Translations under genes and position numbers: made by a program
In this document: positions 58,233 to 64,000 of the stretch, in pieces
Position numbering within the stretch: position 1 is the first letter of the stretch
How the letters are laid out: each line of letters begins with the position of its first letter
Notes under the pieces: generated by a model
What the model was told of the DNA's origin: nothing
Databases searched by the model: none
Seen by the model: the letters and a program-made list of their open reading frames with translations, nothing else
NCBI RefSeq assembly: GCF_022179805.1
Contig: NZ_BPUO01000021.1
Span: forward strand, 1-64,000
Length of the DNA stretch: 64,000 nucleotides
DNA from: Cupriavidus pauculus
GTDB taxonomy: Bacteria; Pseudomonadota; Gammaproteobacteria; Burkholderiales; Burkholderiaceae
Direction: 5' to 3'

Positions 58233-58919
58233 ATGCTCGTACAGATTCCCAACGTCCTCACGCCTGAAGAGATCCGCCATTGCCGGGAGCGCCTGGAGCG
58301 GTCGCCTTGGGTTGACGGACGCGTCACGGCGGGCGATCTCGCCGCCAAATCGAAACACAATCTCCAGCTTCCTGTAGACAGCGCCGAGGCACGCGAACTG
58401 GGCGAACTCGTCCTGAACGCGCTGGGCCGCAACCCGACCTATCACTCCGCCGCGTTGCCACTGCGGGTGCTGCCGCCGATGTTCAATCGCTACGACACCG
58501 CGATGACCTTTGGCAGCCATGTGGACAATGCGATTCGAACCGTGCCCGGTTCCGGTGGCATGCGCATCCGGGCCGATGTCTCCAGCACGCTGTTCCTGTC
58601 CGACCCCGACGAGTACGAAGGCGGCGAGCTGGTCATCAAGGATCTCTACGGCTCTCACACGGTCAAGCTGCCGGCCGGGCACATGGTAGTGTATCCGGCG
58701 TCGTCGCTGCACGCGGTGACACCGGTCACGGCGGGCGCGCGCTGGGCGTCGTTCTTCTGGGCGCAGTCGATGGTCAAGGATGACGGTCAGCGCAGCATGC
58801 TGTACGACCTGGACCTCGCGATCATCGATATTCGCCAGCGCCTCGGCGACGAGCAGGAGTCCGTGCTCGCGCTGGTCAATCACTATCACAATCTGCTGCG
58901 GCGCTGGGCGGAGCTGTGA
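58233..58919 (+). CDS. piuC: PKHD-type 2-oxoglutarate/Fe(II) dioxygenase, PiuC/YbiX family
   Basis: A 228-residue cytoplasmic oxygenase. The iron-binding facial triad is visible as His and Asp in [10 protein letters not shown] and the distal His in SSLHAVTPV, with the 2-oxoglutarate arginine in AGARWASFF. YbiX/PiuC proteins are encoded beside Fiu/PiuA receptors and are linked to catecholate siderophore use; the substrate is not established. It lies 70 bp after the receptor gene and its stop overlaps the next start, consistent with one operon. Confidence 0.94.
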   Translation: MLVQIPNVLTPEEIRHCRERLERSPWVDGRVTAGDLAAKSKHNLQLPVDSAEARELGELVLNALGRNPTYHSAALPLRVLPPMFNRYDTAMTFGSHVDNAIRTVPGSGGMRIRADVSSTLFLSDPDEYEGGELVIKDLYGSHTVKLPAGHMVVYPASSLHAVTPVTAGARWASFFWAQSMVKDDGQRSMLYDLDLAIIDIRQRLGDEQESVLALVNHYHNLLRRWAEL

Positions 58920-60016
58920 CGACCATGCATATCCCGCCGGATACCGTCTCGCTCGGCGACTACGAGCGTCGCTTCCACGAACGGGTAGACCCGGCCATCC
59001 AGGCCTATATCGCCGGCGCCGCCGCCGACGGCGTAACGCAGCGCGATAACCGGCTTGCCTTTGACAGGGTCCGGTTGATGCCGAGTGCATTTGCCGACTT
59101 TGCCGGCGCATCCACGCGCTCGGTCCTGTTTGGCGAGGTCCTGGAATCCCCGATCCTGATCGCGCCCACCGCCTATCACAAGCTGGTTCACCCGGCCGGC
59201 GAAATCGCGACCGCACAAGCCGCATCGCTAACGCGTACGTGGATGACGGTGAGCACGCAGGCCAGTGTTGCCATGGAGGAGGTGGCGCGCGCGTCCAGTG
59301 CGCCGCTGTGGTTCCAGTTGTATTGCCAGCCGCGCTGGGAGGATACGCTGACCCTGGTCGGCAGGGCGGAAGACGCCGGATACAAGGCTTTGGTGCTAAC
59401 CATCGACGCGGTGGTCAGTGGCATCCGCAACATCGAGCAGCGCGCCGGATTCCGCCTCCCCGCCGATGTGCGAGCCGTCAATCTCGATGGCTTTCCACCG
59501 ACGCCACCGGTCAACGCCAGCAATGGCAGCCCGGTGTTCAAGGGCATGCTCGACAACGCCCCGACCTGGGCGACCGTGCAGGCGCTGTGCCGGCAGACCC
59601 GTCTTCCGGTCATCCTGAAGGGTTTGCTGAATCCGGCCGATGTCAGCAGGGCGCTGCAATGCGGCGTGGCCGGCATCATCGTGTCGAATCACGGCGGACG
59701 CACGCTCGACACCGTACCGGCGACGCTCGATTGCCTGCCGGGTATCGTCGAGGCGGTCGATGCCGCCGTGCCCGTCTTGCTCGATGGCGGCATCCGCCGC
59801 GGCACGGACGTCGTGAAGGCCATCGCTCTTGGCGCGTCGGCCGTGCTGCTGGGCCAGCCGGTGCTGCATGCGCTGTCGGTAGGTGGCATGCCCGGGGTTG
59901 CCCATATGCTCACGTTGCTGCAGACCGAGCTTGAGGTGGCGATGGCGCTGCTGGGGTGTCCCACGCTTGATGCGATCGACCGTTCCAGGATCTGGGTACC
60001 CTTGAACGGCGCATGA
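58916..60016 (+). CDS. FMN-dependent alpha-hydroxy-acid oxidising enzyme (lactate/glycolate oxidase family)
   Basis: A 366-residue TIM-barrel flavoenzyme. Key segments are [19 protein letters not shown] near the N-terminus (the family's YxxGGA region, here YIAGAA), [50 protein letters not shown] (catalytic Lys), [23 protein letters not shown] (active-site His) and [30 protein letters not shown]. It oxidises an L-2-hydroxy acid to the keto acid. The GTG start overlaps the piuC stop; ATG 58925 is an alternative. Coupling with piuC suggests it handles a hydroxy acid related to siderophore turnover. Confidence 0.9.
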   Translation: MTTMHIPPDTVSLGDYERRFHERVDPAIQAYIAGAAADGVTQRDNRLAFDRVRLMPSAFADFAGASTRSVLFGEVLESPILIAPTAYHKLVHPAGEIATAQAASLTRTWMTVSTQASVAMEEVARASSAPLWFQLYCQPRWEDTLTLVGRAEDAGYKALVLTIDAVVSGIRNIEQRAGFRLPADVRAVNLDGFPPTPPVNASNGSPVFKGMLDNAPTWATVQALCRQTRLPVILKGLLNPADVSRALQCGVAGIIVSNHGGRTLDTVPATLDCLPGIVEAVDAAVPVLLDGGIRRGTDVVKAIALGASAVLLGQPVLHALSVGGMPGVAHMLTLLQTELEVAMALLGCPTLDAIDRSRIWVPLNGA

Positions 60017-60041
60017 GTTGGCGTGTGAGGGGCGCCGCCAT

Positions 60042-61376
60042 TCAGGCGCAGCTTGGCGGCGGCGCGCGCAGTACGGCGGGATCTTGCTGGTTTTCGAGCC
60101 AGACCCTGGCGGCGTGCGGTCTGCCTGCTTTCAGATAGGCCGCGAGCAGCGTCAGGCCAACCAGGTCCCGCTGGGCACGACTACCGCCGATGCGAACGGC
60201 CAGAGGCCAAGCCGCCTCCAGCGCGTGGATCGCGCCATCCCACTCTTGAGCCGCATACGCGGCAAAGCCCTCGGTGATCCGCGTCACGACGCTTCCCGGC
60301 GGATAGCTCTCTGCGTCCAGCCGGGTTTGAATCTCGGCCAGCCGGTCCTGCAGCGATGCGGTGTCTTCCGCAACGACACAGGCGATGAGCGCGTGGGTGT
60401 CCGCATAGCCGAGCCCGGCTTTCGGATAGCACTTCAGCGCGTAGGCGTGAAGCTCGCGCCAGGCATCCTCGTCGCGTTGCGCGCCGGCCAATTCCAATCG
60501 CCACAGCAACGACACGCTATCCGTCACCACGTTGATGGGCGGGCCCCAGGCCCCGTGCGGACAAACGCTGCTGCGATAGGCATCCCACGCACGATCGAAC
60601 TTGCCAAGCGCCAACGCGGCCAGCGCCACGTGCCATGAGAGATGGCAATGCGTGAGGCTGCGCGGATCGTGCATCGGCATCCAGCCGTCTAGAAATTCGA
60701 GAATCGATGTCTGCTCGTCTCGCTCGTACATGACATGAGCACGAAAATGCGCGGCATGCGCATGCTGAGGGTTTGCCGCCAGCGCACGTTCCAGCAGGTC
60801 CTCTGCTTCATCCAGCCGGGCGGTCTCGCAGGCGGCAAAGCCGAGCACCGCATCGAACCACCAGTCGGGGCCGTAGGCCGGTGCAAGCGACGTCAGGTAC
60901 TGGTAGAGATTCTCTTCGCGTGCCTGATCGCCGCTGAAACCGTAGAGGCCGAACACGCTGGTGGCCGGGGCCAGCACCATGCCATCGCGCGGCCAGGTGG
61001 CCAGATGCTCGTGCATCGCCTGCATCGCGTCCTTGGGTTTGGCTTCGATGCCGAGTGCCAGAACGTTGACGTGGCTGCGTTCGCGCGCCGTATGGTGCGC
61101 GACCTGCTCGCGCGCCGCCGCCGCAAGTTCGCGGCCGGCCGCGAATTCACCATCGAGAAAGCGGCCCCTGGCCAGCGCGATCGTAGCCAGTGCAAAAGCC
61201 GGGTCGTGGCGTAGCGCTTCCGCCAGGTGTTCCCGATAGCCGACCACACCCGCCATCACACTGTCTGCCCCGGCAACGTACGCGTCGCGCGCCGGCGCCG
61301 ATGTGGTGGAAAGACTCAAGCCAAAGCGATCGGCGAGCATGGTTGGCTCCTCGGCGTCGTCGATGTCGACTGCCAT
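60042..61376 (-). CDS. TPR-repeat protein (TTC38-like)
   Basis: A 444-residue, probably cytoplasmic protein made of helical repeats (for example AEALRHDPAFALATIALARGRFLDGEFAAGRELAAAA, DEAEDLLERALAANPQHAHAAHFRAHVMYE, ALAALALGKFDRAWDAYR). No enzyme motif or signal peptide is seen. The sequence resembles the tetratricopeptide repeat 38 family found widely in proteobacteria with no assigned function. It converges with the hydroxy-acid oxidase gene and is not obviously part of the iron operons. Confidence 0.8.
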   Translation of the reverse strand: MAVDIDDAEEPTMLADRFGLSLSTTSAPARDAYVAGADSVMAGVVGYREHLAEALRHDPAFALATIALARGRFLDGEFAAGRELAAAAREQVAHHTARERSHVNVLALGIEAKPKDAMQAMHEHLATWPRDGMVLAPATSVFGLYGFSGDQAREENLYQYLTSLAPAYGPDWWFDAVLGFAACETARLDEAEDLLERALAANPQHAHAAHFRAHVMYERDEQTSILEFLDGWMPMHDPRSLTHCHLSWHVALAALALGKFDRAWDAYRSSVCPHGAWGPPINVVTDSVSLLWRLELAGAQRDEDAWRELHAYALKCYPKAGLGYADTHALIACVVAEDTASLQDRLAEIQTRLDAESYPPGSVVTRITEGFAAYAAQEWDGAIHALEAAWPLAVRIGGSRAQRDLVGLTLLAAYLKAGRPHAARVWLENQQDPAVLRAPPPSCA

Positions 61377-61510
61377 GGGAGCCAGTCTATGCAGCGCCGC
61401 TGCAAGTTCAAACCGCTCTTTACCGGGGGCAGTGCCGCCATGTCCCGGCAGATCGCGGGATGGGGCGAGAAAGAAACAAATCTACGGGGGACGACGCGTC
61501 GCCGGCCAGG

Positions 61511-62308
61511 CTACCGGGCATGCAGCCGGTCGAGCCGCAGTCTGTGGCGATCATCGGTGAGTCGCCAAAGGCCCAGCCACGCAGCCAGTACGACGGCGAG
61601 GATCGAGCCGCCGGACAACAGGAACATCAGCAGAATCTGGTAGCGCGCCGCCTCGATGGGGTCCATGCCGGCCAGGATCTGGCCGGTCATGATGCCCGGC
61701 AGCGTGATGATGCCGGCCGCGGCCATCGTATTGATCGTCGGTAGCAGGCCACTGCGCACGGCTTGTCGAAGAATCGGCCGCAGTGCGGTCTGGCGGTCGG
61801 CACCCAGCGCAAGTCTGGCTTCGATAGCCTGGCGTTGATGCCACGCCGCGTTGAAGGTGGCCTGTAGTGTCAGGCTGGCGGCGTTCATCGCATTGCCCAG
61901 GATGATGCCGGCCAACGGAATCGCGTGTCTGGCGTCGTACCACGGCGACGGGCGCAAGGCAGTTACCAGGGCCAGTATGGTGACGACGATGGTCGGCACG
62001 CTGACCGTGGCCAATCCCACGATAAATTGCCAGCGGCTATCCAGGCGCCGCTCCTGCCGGCTTCCCGCTTCGCGTGCCGCCGCGACGATCATCGCCAGAA
62101 CCAGCGCAAACGTGAGCCATGGCGAAGCAATCGAAAATACCGCGCGCAGCACGAAGCCGACGAGCAACAGTTGCACGACCATGCGGATCGCCGAGATCAG
62201 CAAGGTGCGATGTATGCCCAGTGACAAGGCCAGCGAGAGGGCGGCCCCGGCCACGATCAGGAGGCTGGCCATGACCAGGTCGCCAGTGGTGAGCAGGATC
62301 GGGTTCAT
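61511..62308 (-). CDS. fetB: FetB-like ABC transporter permease (iron export family)
   Basis: A 265-residue inner-membrane protein with about seven helices (LVMASLLIVAGAALSLALSLGIHRTLLISAIRMVVQLLLVGFVLRAVF, ...). The characteristic UPF0014/FetB segments are GNAMNAASLTLQATFNAAWHQRQAIEARLALGA and AAAGIITLPGIMTGQILAGMDPIEAARYQILLMFLL. With FetA it forms a transporter reported in E. coli to export iron and protect from oxidative stress. ATG 62308 overlaps the fetA stop (ATGA), so the two are coupled. A sensible companion to the many iron importers here. Confidence 0.9.
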   Translation of the reverse strand: MNPILLTTGDLVMASLLIVAGAALSLALSLGIHRTLLISAIRMVVQLLLVGFVLRAVFSIASPWLTFALVLAMIVAAAREAGSRQERRLDSRWQFIVGLATVSVPTIVVTILALVTALRPSPWYDARHAIPLAGIILGNAMNAASLTLQATFNAAWHQRQAIEARLALGADRQTALRPILRQAVRSGLLPTINTMAAAGIITLPGIMTGQILAGMDPIEAARYQILLMFLLSGGSILAVVLAAWLGLWRLTDDRHRLRLDRLHAR

Positions 62309-62928
62309 GCGCAGAGCACCTCCAGGCCGTTGGCGCACAGGTGCAGGTGTTTGCCTTGCAGGCGGGCAATCTGCTGGGGATTGTGCGTGACGACCAGCAG
62401 CCCGGTGCCCTCGGCCATCAGGTCCTTCAGCAGCGCTTCCACGGCGAGCGTGGAGTCCAGGTCCAGTCCGGAGGTCGGTTCATCGAGCAGGAGAAAGCGC
62501 GGGCCGAGGACGATCGCGCGCAGCAACGCCAGCCGTTGCCGCTCGCCGGTCGACAGATGGGTGACCTGCGCGTCGAGGATATCGCCGCGCAGATGCAGCC
62601 TTTCCAGCAGTGAGCCGAGCTGTGATTCCAGCTGCGAACTGCCACGGACGTCGAAATGGCTCCGCACGTCGTCGGCCCACCAGCCGGATTCGGCGGCCAC
62701 GTACACCACCTCGCGGCGCCAGGCTGGGCCGCTCAGGCTTTCGCGCGGGCTCTTGCCGATGCGAACCTCACCCGTGTTCGGGATGAGATCCGCGATCATC
62801 CGCAGTATCAGGCTCTTGCCCGTGCCCGACGCGCCGGACAGGATCGTGCACGCTCCAACGGCAACGTCGAAGTCGAGCGGGCCGCGACCGTGGCCAACCA
62901 ACTGGCGGATATGGAGGTGGCCGTCCAT
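62305..62928 (-). CDS. fetA: FetA-like ABC transporter ATP-binding protein
   Basis: A 207-residue ABC ATPase. Walker A GASGTGKSLILRMIADL (about 32-48), signature LSTGERQRLALLRAI, Walker B FLLLDEPTSGLD and the switch histidine in LLVVTHNPQQI are all present. Short length and pairing with a UPF0014 permease identify it as FetA. It is the upstream member of the two-gene unit. Confidence 0.9.
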   Translation of the reverse strand: MDGHLHIRQLVGHGRGPLDFDVAVGACTILSGASGTGKSLILRMIADLIPNTGEVRIGKSPRESLSGPAWRREVVYVAAESGWWADDVRSHFDVRGSSQLESQLGSLLERLHLRGDILDAQVTHLSTGERQRLALLRAIVLGPRFLLLDEPTSGLDLDSTLAVEALLKDLMAEGTGLLVVTHNPQQIARLQGKHLHLCANGLEVLCA

Positions 62929-63017
62929 GCGACGCGAGAAAGCTGTGGGAAGGGCGTAAAGGATACCTGCGTTGTCTTAAGCGTGGATTATCCCGTCACC
63001 CTTCAGTCACATTGCGG

Positions 63018-63755
63018 TCAGGCCAGCAGCGCCGCCAGTGCCGCCGGCAGTCCGGCATTCGGCTTTTGCGGCGGCCGCGCGAAGCTGCCTTCCCGGGCGC
63101 TGCCGGCGCGCAGTGCCACCAGCGATTCGCAATGACGCACGGCGCTGCTGACGCCGTCGACCACCGGCACCGGAATCTTGCCCTGTAGCGAGCGCGCCAG
63201 TCCGGCCAGCGGCGCGCCGGCCACGATGATCACATCGGCGCCGTCCTCGCGCACGGCCTGCAGGCTCATCGCTTCCAGCCGTTCGGCGTGGTCCTGCTGG
63301 ACGCTGCCGATATCCCGCAACGGCGACTGCAGTGACCGGATGCTCGCCAGCCGCGAGGACAGACCGTTTGCCGCCACGCATTCGCGATACCACGCCTCGA
63401 TGCGGTGCGAGATGGCGATGATCGAAAAGCGCTGCCCCAGCAGGCAGGCGCTGGCCAGCGCCGCTTCGGTCATGCCCACCACGGGCACATCGAACAGCTC
63501 CTTGAGTCCGGCGAGTCCCGGGTCGCCGAATGCCGCGACCACCAGCCCGTCGAAGTTGCCGGCGTGTTCGGCCGCCGCGCAGGCCGTGGCGTAGCCGCCC
63601 ACCAGTGCCTCGAAGCGGGTTTCGATATAGGCCACGCCAAAGCCGGCGGTGGCCATGGTGATGCGCGTGTCCGGCGCCGCCGTGCGCTGCGCTTCCGCGT
63701 GGATCAGGTCGGTGACCGATTCGCTGATGTTGGGATTGACGATCAGAAGGTTCAT
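63018..63755 (-). CDS. Asp/Glu/hydantoin racemase family protein without the catalytic cysteines
   Basis: A 245-residue protein beginning MNLLIVNPNISESVTDLI, the hallmark of hydantoin racemases. The first catalytic cysteine position (usually CFGDPG) reads VVAAFGDPGLAG. The second (usually GC or GCAG) reads IIVAGAPLAGLA. Both cysteines are therefore alanine, so ordinary two-base racemisation is unlikely. It lies 2 bp after the hydantoinase gene, and such proteins occur in many hydantoin/allantoin loci. A decarboxylase, isomerase or binding role remains possible. Confidence 0.85.
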   Translation of the reverse strand: MNLLIVNPNISESVTDLIHAEAQRTAAPDTRITMATAGFGVAYIETRFEALVGGYATACAAAEHAGNFDGLVVAAFGDPGLAGLKELFDVPVVGMTEAALASACLLGQRFSIIAISHRIEAWYRECVAANGLSSRLASIRSLQSPLRDIGSVQQDHAERLEAMSLQAVREDGADVIIVAGAPLAGLARSLQGKIPVPVVDGVSSAVRHCESLVALRAGSAREGSFARPPQKPNAGLPAALAALLA

Positions 63756-63757
63756 GG

Positions 63758-64000
63758 TCAGAGCTCGGGTTGTCCCGCTTCCAGGAACCGGCCGCGACCG
63801 GCCGTGGGTTCCAGGTATTCGCCGTTGCGCACGATCATTTCGCCGCGCGAGAACGTGGTCATCGGCCAGCCGGTAAGTTCGATGCCTTCATACGGCGTGT
63901 AGTCCACGGCGTGGTGCAGGTTGGTGTTGGCAATGCGCACCCGGCGCGCCGGGTCCCACAGCACGATATCGGCATCGGCGCCCACGGCGATGGTGCCCTT
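63758..64000 (-). CDS. Dihydropyrimidinase/D-hydantoinase, C-terminal part
   Basis: Only the last 80 residues are in the window; the gene continues past the right edge. The segment KGTIAVGADADIVLWDPARRVRIANTNLHHAVDYTPYEG and GWPMTTFSRGEMIVRNGEYL is the standard C-terminus of cyclic amidohydrolases that open hydantoin or dihydropyrimidine rings. It is upstream of, and 2 bp from, the racemase-like gene, so both are expressed together for N-carbamoyl amino acid formation or pyrimidine/hydantoin catabolism. Confidence 0.9.
   Translation of the reverse strand, partial: KGTIAVGADADIVLWDPARRVRIANTNLHHAVDYTPYEGIELTGWPMTTFSRGEMIVRNGEYLEPTAGRGRFLEAGQPEL

Noticed and set aside
1-64000. Mobile element, tRNA, rRNA or riboswitch
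   Set aside because: No transposase, integrase, long flanking repeats, tRNA cloverleaf or known riboswitch pattern was recognised by reading; a covariance-model scan would be needed to exclude small RNAs.

Overview
The window looks like a chromosome or megaplasmid segment of a beta-proteobacterium of the Cupriavidus/Ralstonia group (Burkholderiales). It is GC-rich, carries two Bug/TctC-type periplasmic receptors, uses many ATGA/GTGA stop-start overlaps, and contains the CCCTCTCCCGC-type intergenic palindromes common in these genomes. I see no tRNA, rRNA, CRISPR array, transposase or integrase.

Region 1 (1-8.8 kb) is amino-acid catabolism. On the minus strand are a P5C dehydrogenase (pruA/rocA), a branched-chain-type ABC binding protein and the first part of a LivG ATPase, divergent from a GntR/FCD regulator. 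An XRE-cupin regulator is divergent from kbl-tdh (threonine to glycine plus acetyl-CoA). A small orphan set of type II secretion pseudopilin-like genes follows, one with an irregular 5' end.

Region 2 (9-14.2 kb) is a five-gene efflux operon (MarR, FUSC, DUF1656, HlyD-type adaptor, NodT-type outer-membrane factor) closed by a strong terminator.

Region 3 (14.3-22.5 kb) is a sulfolactate module. It holds suyA-suyB (sulfo-lyase), slcC and comC (a pair of dehydrogenases of opposite stereospecificity that can interconvert sulfolactate enantiomers through sulfopyruvate), a Bug receptor and a GntR/UTRA regulator. A CoA-acylating aldehyde dehydrogenase (mmsA-like) and a divergent LysR regulator follow.

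Region 4 (22.7-33.5 kb) is an unusual C4-dicarboxylate block. A four-subunit succinate-dehydrogenase/fumarate-reductase-like complex with altered flavin-attachment and active-site residues is followed by a two-subunit class I fumarase-like hydratase and an amidohydrolase-fold protein lacking its metal ligands. Then come a LysR regulator, a second Bug receptor, a TauE/SafE anion exporter and an aspartase. Next to the sulfolactate genes this could be one catabolic island for a sulfonated or otherwise substituted C4 dicarboxylate. That is a hypothesis, and it is the most interesting part of the window. A porin remnant marks its edge.

Region 5 (33.5-63 kb) is an iron-uptake island. It has three FecI/FecR pairs, six TonB-dependent receptors (three with signalling N-terminal domains), a DUF4198 protein, a membrane-anchored LuxR-type regulator, a ThuA-like exported protein and a Fur-family regulator. 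It continues with an OmpR-type two-component system, a Fiu-type catecholate receptor with a PiuC-type dioxygenase and a flavin-dependent hydroxy-acid oxidase, a TPR protein and a FetAB-like exporter. Several Fur-box-like sites lie in its promoters, two of them identical over 19 bp. No siderophore biosynthesis is visible, so the island looks like piracy of foreign siderophores.

Region 6 (63-64 kb) starts a hydantoin/dihydropyrimidine utilisation locus: an Asp/Glu-racemase-fold protein and the C-terminus of a hydantoinase.
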